Assembly: GCA_947170465.1 (NCBI GenBank)
Contig: CAMVTS010000013.1
Span: 1 to 49,046 of the forward strand
Source of the DNA: an uncultured Clostridia bacterium
GTDB lineage: Bacteria > Bacillota > Clostridia > Oscillospirales > Acutalibacteraceae
DNA: 49,046 bases
Reading direction: 5' to 3'
The notes under the pieces: model-generated
Told to the model about the DNA's origin: nothing
The model's database searches: none
Seen by the model: the letters and a program-made list of their open reading frames with translations, nothing else
Translations under genes and position numbers: made by a program
Part shown: piece by piece, positions 34,081-42,507 of the stretch
Numbering within the stretch: position 1 is the first letter of the stretch
How the letters are laid out: each line of letters starts with the position of its first letter

Positions 34081-34773
34081 TTAATCCTCCTTGGATGAGC
34101 CAGAAAGATATAATTCAACTAAGCGAAAATCCAACTCAGTATCAATATCAACCGATCTTTCTCTCGGCATAATATAGGCAAAACAATTATTATCATATAT
34201 GTTGACGCCTTGATACAGCATTTCTTTATTTACAAGATAAATTGCCCCATTGATTCGATAATACGTTGGCAGCTGTTGTCTCGGAACATCAACCTGTTTT
34301 ACAAAGCCTTTCATAGATAACGAATCCGGTAGCGTATTACTCCATAAAGGAGAATGATCCGTTTCACAGACAGAGATTACCGAATTCGCCTTCTTCTCAT
34401 CCCTTAATTCAAAGGCTCTCACGATGTCTTGTGCTGTTCTTAACGGAGAAGTCGGCTGCAATAACATAACAGTATCAAAATCTTTGCCAAGTTTTTGATA
34501 CTCTTCCAAAACCTCTCGAACAACATCCCATGAGCCCGCATTGTCTCCGGATGTTGCCGAACTTCTGAGAAACGGCACCTCTGCCCCGTACTGCCGTGCA
34601 ATATCCGCATATTTTTCACTATCAGTAGATACCATCACGGTATCAAACATTTTTGATTCCAACGCGGCGTCAATACTGTAAGCAATCAAAGGCTTACCAC
34701 AAAGATTCTTAATGTTCTTATCAGGTAATCCTTTAGAACCACTGCGTGCAGGAATAATAGCGATGAATTTCAT
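34081..34773 (-). CDS. legF: CMP-nonulosonic acid synthetase (NeuA/LegF type), 230 aa
   Basis: Activates a sialic-acid-like sugar with CTP to give the CMP-linked donor. The N-terminus IIPARSGSKGLPDKNIKNLC is the classic cytidylyltransferase loop. VMVSTDSEKYADIARQYGAE and LLQPTSPLRTAQDI are further signatures. The C-terminal RSVDIDTELDF carries the metal-binding aspartates. Length (230) fits short NeuA/PseF/LegF. The ATG overlaps the ATP-grasp stop by 4 bases. Given legB/legC/legG/legI neighbours, legionaminic acid is a more likely substrate than Neu5Ac. Confidence 0.92.
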   Translation of the reverse strand: MKFIAIIPARSGSKGLPDKNIKNLCGKPLIAYSIDAALESKMFDTVMVSTDSEKYADIARQYGAEVPFLRSSATSGDNAGSWDVVREVLEEYQKLGKDFDTVMLLQPTSPLRTAQDIVRAFELRDEKKANSVISVCETDHSPLWSNTLPDSLSMKGFVKQVDVPRQQLPTYYRINGAIYLVNKEMLYQGVNIYDNNCFAYIMPRERSVDIDTELDFRLVELYLSGSSKED

Positions 34774-35741
34774 ATAATCACACTCTCTGTAGAAACTATT
34801 CCTATTTCTTTTAAAACAAACAAATTGGTTTTATAATTATTGAATTCAGGCTTTAGCTTTTCTTTCGATGCAGTTTTCAAAACCAGTTCCAGCAAATTGA
34901 CACCTGCCTCATGTGTTGCAGGATATCCGCCTCCAAAGCGGGGATTGAGATCAATTATAAATAATTTATCATCCTTTTCAATGATATCAAAATCCAAATT
35001 GCAAATATGCCCCAATCGTTCAGCCAACCTTAAAGCCGTCTGTTGTATAGATTCGTGATTAACTGTCCGTGATTTATCAGTTTCACCACTACGCATTGAT
35101 ATTTTTTTCTTCACAACACACCGGATAGGATTTCCGGCGGGAGCGTTAAAAATATCTATACCAAACTCCTGACCGTCAATAAAATCTTGAATCATCATCC
35201 CGTCGTGGAAAAGAGCAGTAACTTCCTCCATTCCTCGCATAATATAGGTTTCTACACTTCCGCTGCCTAAAATTGGCTTTAATACTACAGGAAATGAAAT
35301 CTTCTGTGCATTGAAGGCTTTCACAAACTGATCCAAGCTTTGAAATGTTTGCGGATAGCAAAAGCCGTTTGCCTTTAAAAAAGCATTCATTTTCAGTTTA
35401 TTGTAGCAAATCTCCAAAACGTCACTTGTAGATACTGCGACAAATATTCCCGATTTTTGAAATCTCTCGCGATATCTTGACAATATTACTATTTCAGGAT
35501 CAATTACAGGAATAATAACACGAATATCTTGATTTTGACAAAGCTCCAGCAAGCTTTCGATATATTTTTGCTCATTATCCGCAGGTTTGGGCAAAATAAA
35601 CGCACCGTCATTATCTCCGTATAAACCGCTTGCTGTATTGTCGCAATCGGAAACAAATACCTTACCGGCAAAACCGGCAGTATTTTTTAAATATCTGACT
35701 AAATATCCCCTTCGTCCAACGTTAGGAATCAAAACATTCAT
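34770..35741 (-). CDS. ATP-grasp ligase in the legionaminic acid operon, 323 aa
   Basis: An ATP-grasp protein with the carbamoyl-phosphate-synthase-like layout. Visible are an N-terminal Rossmann-like part (MNVLIPNVGRRGYLVRYLKN), the ATP lysine segment SFPVVLKPILGSGSVE, and the metal site D264-L-N266-P-R in FIIDLNPRFGGGYP. ATP-grasp ligases join a carboxylate to an amine or thiol through an acylphosphate. The gene overlaps legG on one side and legF on the other, each by 4 bases, so it must be part of the pathway. I do not see a LegH N-acetyltransferase among these genes, so it may attach an acyl or amino-acid group to the amino sugar. This is inferred from position alone. AAAGGT precedes the ATG by 8 bases. 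Confidence 0.85.
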   Translation of the reverse strand: MNVLIPNVGRRGYLVRYLKNTAGFAGKVFVSDCDNTASGLYGDNDGAFILPKPADNEQKYIESLLELCQNQDIRVIIPVIDPEIVILSRYRERFQKSGIFVAVSTSDVLEICYNKLKMNAFLKANGFCYPQTFQSLDQFVKAFNAQKISFPVVLKPILGSGSVETYIMRGMEEVTALFHDGMMIQDFIDGQEFGIDIFNAPAGNPIRCVVKKKISMRSGETDKSRTVNHESIQQTALRLAERLGHICNLDFDIIEKDDKLFIIDLNPRFGGGYPATHEAGVNLLELVLKTASKEKLKPEFNNYKTNLFVLKEIGIVSTESVII

Positions 35742-36913
35742 AAATCTTTACCTTTGCAATCATAAAAACTTTTTTCCATCGAAATTTTTTCTGACTGAAA
35801 TTCTTCTTTAATCTTTGCGATAATCCTGGAAACAGCATGTCCGTCACCGTTAGGATTTACAGCACTTTTACAAATCTTCCTAAATTCTTCTGTGCGTGCC
35901 TTGTTAACAGCCGCAATAATATCATCTGATATCGGACGACAATCGATAATGCTGACCGCACGTTCCCTTCCTTTTTGCCTGTCTCCAATGTTAATTGTCG
36001 GAATATGAAATGAAGGTACCTCTGTAATACCGCTTGAAGAATTACCCATAACAAAAGCACAATTTTTTACAGCAGTAAAATAATAATATGTTCCCAACGA
36101 AGGAACACAAACAGCAGAGTCATTGTGTGATTTTACATAATGCTCCAGTTTCCGGTTAATAACATCTCCGCCAAAATCTGCATTTGCTTTAGTGAAGATA
36201 AAATTCATATCCGTAAGCTGATCGCAAGCTGCAAGCAATTCATCCGCTTGCCGGTCAAATGTATTATCTTCCAAGGTTACCGGGTGAAAGGTTACCACAG
36301 CATATGGTTTATCCAGTGAGAAACACAGTCTATCTTCAAGTTCTTTTTTTGTGCCAAGAGTCATAACACGAATATTGTCCAACCCGAGCGCTCCGCTCAT
36401 ACAAACTCTGTCCGGACTCTCACCCATACAAATAATTCTTTTGCGATACACTTCCATGATTGGAAAATGCAAATAACTCAGCTTGGTAATCGCATGTCTC
36501 CAAAATTCATCACTGGCACCAACTGTTGTTTCCCCTCCTCCGCAATGGGCAATGGGAATATGATGGTTTACCGCTGATATACAAACAGCTAATGTTTCAT
36601 ACCTATCTCCATCAACTATAAGCAAATCAAAATGATGATTGGAAAAAAAATCAGAAAATGAAGATATCGCTTTTGCCATCGTCTTTGAAACATCTATTTT
36701 TTCGCCAACCTCAGCCAAAATATCTATTTTTGCCGCTATTGGAACATGATCATCATTAATCTCATTGACGGTCAAACCAAATTTTTCAGAAAGATGTGTG
36801 CCGGTAACCAGTAAATTCAAATCAAAGTCAGCATCATCCCGCAACCGGAAGATTAATTGTCGCATCAAACCGTATTCTGCTCGTGTTGAGGTCAATACTG
36901 CAATTTTAATCAC
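35738..36913 (-). CDS. legG: Hydrolysing UDP/GDP-sugar 2-epimerase (NeuC/LegG type), 391 aa
   Basis: Releases the nucleotide while inverting C-2 to give the free mannosamine-type sugar that feeds nonulosonate synthesis. The opening IAVLTSTRAEYGLMRQL is characteristic of the hydrolysing branch. Further family motifs are VDGDRYETLA, HCGGGETTVGASDEFWRHAI, TFHPVTLED and GNSSSGITEVPS. Gene neighbours (legB, legC, ptmE-like) suggest the substrate is a 2,4-diamino-2,4,6-trideoxy-hexose bound to GDP, as in Campylobacter legionaminic acid synthesis, rather than UDP-GlcNAc. The start is GTG, overlapping the legI stop by 4 bases (GTGA), so translation is coupled to legI. Confidence 0.9.
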   Translation of the reverse strand: MIKIAVLTSTRAEYGLMRQLIFRLRDDADFDLNLLVTGTHLSEKFGLTVNEINDDHVPIAAKIDILAEVGEKIDVSKTMAKAISSFSDFFSNHHFDLLIVDGDRYETLAVCISAVNHHIPIAHCGGGETTVGASDEFWRHAITKLSYLHFPIMEVYRKRIICMGESPDRVCMSGALGLDNIRVMTLGTKKELEDRLCFSLDKPYAVVTFHPVTLEDNTFDRQADELLAACDQLTDMNFIFTKANADFGGDVINRKLEHYVKSHNDSAVCVPSLGTYYYFTAVKNCAFVMGNSSSGITEVPSFHIPTINIGDRQKGRERAVSIIDCRPISDDIIAAVNKARTEEFRKICKSAVNPNGDGHAVSRIIAKIKEEFQSEKISMEKSFYDCKGKDL

Positions 36914-37896
36914 AATTCAATCATCTCGTCTTCTATAAAGTTACGTTTTGCTCTTTGACCGATAACTTCACGCCATTTTGAAGGTGGTATTCCTTTTCCT
37001 GCGTGTCTGGGAACTATGTTTTCCTCAGAAAAAACCTCACCTGCACAAATATCTCTGCTGGCAACAATGCTTTTTCTGGAAATGAACAGATTTTCAAGCT
37101 CTGATTCACAAGGCCGCTTTCTGCCGCTACCAAGCGCTTTTTCTATATTTCTGACAGAACGTACCATTTGTTTAAGCTCAGTCGGTTCTATACTTGCCTT
37201 ATGATCTGGACCCTCCATGCTCCTATCTAATGTAAAATGCTTTTCTATTACTGTTGCACCCAGCGCCACTGCCGCAATAGGAACTTCGATTCCCAAAGAA
37301 TGATCGGATATGCCAACTTCACATTGAAATATTTCCTTTAATTCGGTCATAGCTTTTAGATTAACATCTTCATACGCCGTGGGATATTGCGTTGTGCATT
37401 GAAGCAATCTGATTTCCGGAGTTCCGTTACAAGTCAACAAGTCAATAGCATTTTTGATTTCCTCTATGGTTGCCATACCGGTAGACATTATAACCGGCTT
37501 TTGAGTTTTTCCGATGCGTTCAAGATAGGGTACGTTAATGATTTCTCCCGACGGCACCTTCCAAAACGGACATAAATCATCTAAAAACGCAATGCTCTCA
37601 AAATCAAAAGGCGTAGATAGATACCTTATTCCAATACTATCGCAATATTGCTTCAATTCACAATGTTGTTCAAAAGAGAGCCTGAGCCTTTTTATCATAT
37701 CCAGCTGAGAACCGTTTTCGCCGGTCTCTCTCTTCTGATAATTTGCCTTTTCCGAAAACTTAGATGTAGATGTAATGGATGTCTGAAACTTTATTATATC
37801 TACACCTGCATCTTTTGCAACATCAATCATTTTTTTAGCGATTTCAAAATTCCCGTTGTGATTGACACCTGCTTCCGCTATTATTAATGTATTCAT
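36910..37896 (-). CDS. legI: Nonulosonic acid synthase (NeuB/LegI type), 328 aa
   Basis: Condenses phosphoenolpyruvate with the six-carbon amino sugar to form the nine-carbon sialic-acid-like product. The TIM-barrel opens IIAEAGVNHNGNFEIAKKMI. Then come DIIKFQTSITSTSKFS, YLSTPFDFESIAFL, KVPSGEIINVPYL, IMSTGMAT and EKHFTLDRSMEGPDHKASIE. The last 65 residues form the antifreeze-like SAF domain (SIVASRDICAGEVFS...VPRHAGKGIPP) that covers the active site in the dimer. Length (328) is typical of LegI/PseI-type enzymes. AAGGA lies 12 bases before the ATG. The active site looks complete. Confidence 0.93.
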   Translation of the reverse strand: MNTLIIAEAGVNHNGNFEIAKKMIDVAKDAGVDIIKFQTSITSTSKFSEKANYQKRETGENGSQLDMIKRLRLSFEQHCELKQYCDSIGIRYLSTPFDFESIAFLDDLCPFWKVPSGEIINVPYLERIGKTQKPVIMSTGMATIEEIKNAIDLLTCNGTPEIRLLQCTTQYPTAYEDVNLKAMTELKEIFQCEVGISDHSLGIEVPIAAVALGATVIEKHFTLDRSMEGPDHKASIEPTELKQMVRSVRNIEKALGSGRKRPCESELENLFISRKSIVASRDICAGEVFSEENIVPRHAGKGIPPSKWREVIGQRAKRNFIEDEMIEL

Positions 37897-37911
37897 GACA
37901 GTCTTCTATCC

Positions 37912-38982
37912 TTACCCTTCCACTAATCTGAGCTTCTCTTCCATCCGTTTCATCTCGGCAAACTCACCCATATCGAGGAAAGCATCCTCATTGACGGGAA
38001 ACAGACCGATTTTGCCGTTTTGCTGTCTGACCTTTTCAAGCAAATCGGGCATATGAAACATGATATTCTCCGGAATCAACGGAATCAACTCCGGATTGAC
38101 AACATACATACCCGTATTAATCAGATGAGAAATGACAGGTTTTTCCTTAATGTTTTCAATCGCGCCGTTTTCGCCGATTTCAAATACGCCATAGGGGATT
38201 GTTGTATTTTTCAACGCTGCCACAACAGTAATCAGGTTTTGAGAGGACAGGTGATAGGACATTAAATCGCCGAAATCCACATCAATCAAGGTATCACAGT
38301 TTGTGACAATGAACGGCTTGTCAAATTGCTTTTGAATCAGCCTGATACTGCCGCAGGTACCAAGCGGAATATCTTCGTCGATATACTCAATCGTATAAGG
38401 ATGCTCATCCTCGCCGAAATATGACTTTATCATATTTCTCTTGTAATTGACGCTGATAAAAAACTCCTGTGCGCCGGCTTCACAAAAACGATTGATGATG
38501 CGCTCCAAAATTGGTATATCACCGACAGGAATCAAAGGCTTCGGCAAAATCTTTGTATAGGGATATAACCTCGTTCCCTTTCCTCCTGCCATAATGACCA
38601 CAGGCGTCGTTTTCAGGACAGAACTTCGAATACGTCCTGAACCCGGCAGTTCATTGAGATAAATGATATCGATTATCTTCTTTTCTCTGTCTACAATCGG
38701 AACCGCGGTTATGCTGTTTTCCAACATGAACTGTCTTGCCTGTTTTGCTTGTCCTCTGCGCAGGTATTTTGGAGCAATGCTCATAAACCGAGAGATACTC
38801 GCGTTAAAATCTGCCGTTTTCAGCAACCAGCGACGAATATCTCCATCTGTAACGCAGCCAATCAACTTATCATCAACATCTGTCACAAAGAGTATTCCCT
38901 TTGACCCACTGTTAATGGACTGCATCGCATCAGCAACCGTGATATCCTTGCCGACGCAAAACCTCTTTATGCTGTCATTCAT
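37912..38982 (-). CDS. ptmE: CBS-domain sugar-1-phosphate nucleotidyltransferase (PtmE-like), 356 aa
   Basis: Two CBS domains (about residues 8-60 and 65-115) precede a sugar nucleotidyltransferase domain with the loop VVIMAGGKGTRLYPYT (GGKGTR at 133-138) and NCDTLIDVDFGDL. This layout matches Campylobacter PtmE, which makes GDP-glucosamine for legionaminic acid. That fact explains why the downstream pathway may use GDP-linked rather than UDP-linked sugars. The CBS pair may sense a nucleotide or CMP-sugar for feedback. The start at 38982 follows GGGAG by 9 bases and overlaps the legC stop by 8 bases. Nucleotide preference cannot be proved by sequence. Confidence 0.85.
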   Translation of the reverse strand: MNDSIKRFCVGKDITVADAMQSINSGSKGILFVTDVDDKLIGCVTDGDIRRWLLKTADFNASISRFMSIAPKYLRRGQAKQARQFMLENSITAVPIVDREKKIIDIIYLNELPGSGRIRSSVLKTTPVVIMAGGKGTRLYPYTKILPKPLIPVGDIPILERIINRFCEAGAQEFFISVNYKRNMIKSYFGEDEHPYTIEYIDEDIPLGTCGSIRLIQKQFDKPFIVTNCDTLIDVDFGDLMSYHLSSQNLITVVAALKNTTIPYGVFEIGENGAIENIKEKPVISHLINTGMYVVNPELIPLIPENIMFHMPDLLEKVRQQNGKIGLFPVNEDAFLDMGEFAEMKRMEEKLRLVEG

Positions 38983-40156
38983 GGAAGTGCTCTCCCAAAA
39001 CTTCTTTAATCTGTGCGGATACATAACGGATTTCTTCCTCCGTTATCTGCGTACTGCACGGAATATTTAATACAGCTGCACTGTAACGCTCTGCCTGTTC
39101 AATCTGATATGCGGTACAATCCTCATACGGAGTTTGATGATGAATCAAACTCCAGATTGCTCTTGTCTGTATCCCTTTTTCATGCAGTATCGCAATCAAC
39201 TCTCTGACATTGATATCAAATTTGTCAACGTCAATCACCAGAGAATAAAACCACTTGTTGGGAGCTGTTTCCTCCCGGAAATTCAGCAAGTCACAGTACG
39301 GACAATCCGCCAATTCTTCTTTATATAATTCAAAATTTCTTTGTTTTCTTTCAATAAACGCAGGAAGCTCCTCCATTTGCGCCACACCGATAGCCGCCTG
39401 AACATTTGTCATACGGTAGTTATATCCAATCTCGTTATGAACATAGAACAACGGATCATCCTTTGACTGTGTTGACAAATAGCGCATATGGCTCACCGCT
39501 TCTGCGTCTTGTGCAGTCACAGCACCGCCGCCTCCGGTGGTAATAATCTTGTTGCCGTTGAAGGAAAAAGCGCCGTAATCGCCAATTGTACCGGCATATT
39601 TATCTGCGTATTTGCCGGACACATATTTTGTGCCCAACGCTTCTGTCGCATCCTCTATGACCTTCAGCCCATATTGCACTGCAACGCGCATAATGGCTTC
39701 CATATCCGCCATATTTCCAAAGACATGGACAACAATAATCGCTTTAACCTGTTTACCTGTCGATTGGTGAATCAGTTTGCCGTCCGTACATACACATTCA
39801 TTTTCACAAAACGCTTCCAGCTTTTGGGGATCCATACACAAGCTATCATCACAGTCGATGAATACGGGCTCCGCAAACTGATATTTCACGGGGTTAACCG
39901 CTGCAATAAAAGTCAGTGTCGGCACTATAACCACATCGCCCGGCTGAATGCCTGCATCGACCAAAGCAAGGTGTATTGCCGATGTACCGCTTTGACACGC
40001 TGCAACATCCTCGCAACGCAAAAAGTCAGCCATCTTTTTTTCAAGTTCACCGATATACGCGCCGCCTGTTGATACCCAGCCCTGATCAATCGCGTCATCA
40101 ACATATTTTCTTTCGTTTCCTTCAAAATTAGGAATTGACAGCGGTATGAAGTTCAT
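38975..40156 (-). CDS. legC: Sugar 4-aminotransferase, LegC-like, 393 aa
   Basis: A DegT/DnrJ-type PLP aminotransferase that should aminate the 4-keto group of the LegB product. The Schiff-base lysine is K203 in FSFNGNKIITTGGGGA, with D169 in VIEDATEALG. The opening FIPLSIPNFEGNERKYVDDA matches the LegC/PglE subgroup, and the NGNKI form of the lysine motif is characteristic of it. The start at 40156 is chosen over a GTG three codons earlier because GAGTGG lies about 5 bases before this ATG and the family begins at this point. It is preceded by legB with a 16-base gap and overlaps the ptmE-like gene by 8 bases. Confidence 0.9.
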   Translation of the reverse strand: MNFIPLSIPNFEGNERKYVDDAIDQGWVSTGGAYIGELEKKMADFLRCEDVAACQSGTSAIHLALVDAGIQPGDVVIVPTLTFIAAVNPVKYQFAEPVFIDCDDSLCMDPQKLEAFCENECVCTDGKLIHQSTGKQVKAIIVVHVFGNMADMEAIMRVAVQYGLKVIEDATEALGTKYVSGKYADKYAGTIGDYGAFSFNGNKIITTGGGGAVTAQDAEAVSHMRYLSTQSKDDPLFYVHNEIGYNYRMTNVQAAIGVAQMEELPAFIERKQRNFELYKEELADCPYCDLLNFREETAPNKWFYSLVIDVDKFDINVRELIAILHEKGIQTRAIWSLIHHQTPYEDCTAYQIEQAERYSAAVLNIPCSTQITEEEIRYVSAQIKEVLGEHFHE

Positions 40157-40172
40157 GTAAACCACTCTTTTC

Positions 40173-41381
40173 TTACATCTTCGTATCTAAACTTTTGCCT
40201 GTTTCTATATGCGCAAAATTATGCAGCCTTTTCTGAATCATCGCAACAACATCTGTTTTTTGGATATCCGGTTTGTCAAAGGCTTTTTCAAACTCTGTCA
40301 GATAAGCAATGAATTCCGATCTGTCAACCAGCTCCTTGCCGGTAATTACCCCCAAGGCTTGGTAGCGTTCCTGATCTGCGGTTTCATCATCTGTAAAGAA
40401 TTCCTCGTATGGCTTTTCGCCGGAAGTATTGGATATGGAAAAATGAACCGGATATTTTTTTGAACCACTTTTCAGTTCAACGGCTTTTTCTACAGCCTCT
40501 TCATCGGATTGACAACGCAGAACCTCATAGCCACGTTCAATCAACAATTGTTCGGCAATGGTGTCAAAACGCATCATTTGCTCTTCCCGTAACTTTGGGA
40601 AGAAAATCTCACGATTTTGACCGAGCATACATGCCATCATGCAAATCTGACCGCTTTCCTCGGGAGAAACAAAATATCGTTTGACATCCGAAGGCGCACT
40701 TAATGGCTGCTGCTTGGAAATGCGCGCCAAGAATCCGGCAGGCAATGAACCGTTGGAAAACGCAACGTTAGCAAAACGCGCGGTTTTTACGGGGAACTTG
40801 TCCGAATAGGAAAAGATTAAATCTTCCATCAACCGCTTGCTGGCACCCATAATGTTAACGGGATTAGCCGCCTTGTCGGTTGAAACGCAAAAATATTCTT
40901 CCGGCGGAAACTCGCTCATTAAATCCAGCAGTTTCTTTGCATTGAATACATTATTGCGCATCAATGCTTCAATAGAGTACATATCCTTTTCGCTGCGAAC
41001 ATGCTTGTGCGCTGAGAAATTCGCCACAATATCAAAACCATTATGCGCACGGAACAGCTTCTCAAAAATTGGTGAAGCGTAATCCATCGGATATGGAATA
41101 TATTCGTCAGGCACAAACATTCCGTTCGTACTGCGCAAGTCTCTTGTCAGTTCGGCAAGCGCGTTCTCGTTGATGTCAACCACCACAAGATTTTTCGGCT
41201 CATACGGCAAGATTGCTTTTATAAACGAGCTGCCGATACTGCCTGCTCCGCCGATAACAAGCACTGTTTTATTATAAATCTTTTTAGATAAAACGTCAAG
41301 ATTGGCATTAATATCATCTAAAAACAAACTCTGCGGTCGTTTTGTGACATATTGTGAGATAAAGGTGTCGAGATTAAACAT
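40173..41381 (-). CDS. legB: Sugar 4,6-dehydratase, LegB-like, 402 aa
   Basis: A CapD/FlaA1-related short-chain dehydrogenase that makes the 4-keto-6-deoxy sugar from UDP- or GDP-GlcNAc, the first committed step of the legionaminic acid branch. The NAD-binding loop is VLVIGGAGSIGSSF (44-50), and STDKAANPVNIMGASKRLME carries the Met-x3-Lys form of the catalytic motif. The N-terminal 35 residues (LDTFISQYVTKRPQSLFLDD) are a LegB-type extension. The start at 41381 follows AAGGA by 10 bases; the ATG at 41390 is too close to it. It is the first gene of the compact leg block, behind a frameshifted acyltransferase gene. Confidence 0.9.
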   Translation of the reverse strand: MFNLDTFISQYVTKRPQSLFLDDINANLDVLSKKIYNKTVLVIGGAGSIGSSFIKAILPYEPKNLVVVDINENALAELTRDLRSTNGMFVPDEYIPYPMDYASPIFEKLFRAHNGFDIVANFSAHKHVRSEKDMYSIEALMRNNVFNAKKLLDLMSEFPPEEYFCVSTDKAANPVNIMGASKRLMEDLIFSYSDKFPVKTARFANVAFSNGSLPAGFLARISKQQPLSAPSDVKRYFVSPEESGQICMMACMLGQNREIFFPKLREEQMMRFDTIAEQLLIERGYEVLRCQSDEEAVEKAVELKSGSKKYPVHFSISNTSGEKPYEEFFTDDETADQERYQALGVITGKELVDRSEFIAYLTEFEKAFDKPDIQKTDVVAMIQKRLHNFAHIETGKSLDTKM

Positions 41382-41395
41382 CAGTACCATTTCCT

Positions 41396-42408
41396 TTATG
41401 ACGATAGTTTTAGTATTTTAAGTATTCTTTTTGTCAAAGGTGTTTCCAACAAATAAAAAACAACTCCCAATAATACGCAAATCAGCAGCGAAATCACAAA
41501 CTGTAAAAACTTATTTTCGATAACCGCATAAAGCCAATCCGCGAATATTCCGTAATAAGCCATTTGAACCAAGAAAATGTTATATGAAGCTTTTCCAATC
41601 AGTTCTATCGGTGAAAAACGAAGTTTTTCGCATTTTAATAACATGGAAGCAATCGGTATGATGTATATACTTGCAAGCATGGAAGTTCCTGTCCAGTATT
41701 TCATAATTACAGGCGGAAAGGCTAAGTATTGTGTCACAATAATGTATACTATTCCGATAATCATCATAGTACAGCCTATTCCTATCCCTAGTTTTGTTTT
41801 AGTGATTGCAAAATAACAACCAAATGCAATTACTGTAATATATCGAAAAACAAGTAATCTGTATACACCTTCTGAAATATAAAGATTTGACTTTATTACT
41901 TCAAAAAGAAAATTGGCAGCAACACACACCAACAAACCTTTAATATCATATTTCTTGATAACAAAAAATATCAAAGGCATAATAAAAACAAATTGAATAA
42001 GCACAGGATAATAATAACTGCCGGGTCCTGTTCCTCCTGTAATAAAAGATTTTATCACATTTGCAACATTACTCGGTTGATTGAACAAAAATCGAAATAT
42101 AATATGCTCGATTAAAAATATGATAAAAAACGGAATAGTAAATCTTATCAATCTCTTTATAGATGCTTTAATACTGTAACATTGCTTTAAATTTGAATAT
42201 CCTGATTTTTGATAAGACAATGAATACAAATAACCGGAAATTATCATAAAAACCGGTACAGCCATATCCACCCAAAAAGGAAATAACATCGTCAAGCGTT
42301 GCACTTTGGTCCATTGAAAATGAGTTATTATCACAAACAGAATGCATATTTTATAAAGTCAATATTATGATGTCTTATTTGATAGATAGAATTACTAGCT
42401 TGTTTCAT
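41396..42408 (-). pseudogene. Acyltransferase-3 membrane protein with an N-terminal frameshift
   Basis: The normal N-terminus is in one frame from ATG 42408: MKQASNSIYQIRHHNIDFIK then YAFCL and a TGA at 42331. The rest is in another frame, beginning IITHFQWTKVQR and continuing over about ten membrane segments to 41396. Adding one T near 42335-42340 (TTCTGTTTGTG to TTCTGTTTTGTG) would give DFIKYAFCFVIITHF, exactly the usual first helix of the family. An in-frame GTG at 42334 exists but lacks a ribosome binding site and would lose half the first helix. So the gene is probably off, by true mutation or by sequencing error. It resembles the sugar O-acyltransferases nearby. Confidence 0.75.
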
Positions 42409-42507
42409 TTATTGATAACATTTTTTTACTCATCTCTTATTCCATAACAGTTATGTTTAGAAACAGTACATTCCACTTTTAAGGCAGTACATCAATATGC
42501 CAGCACA

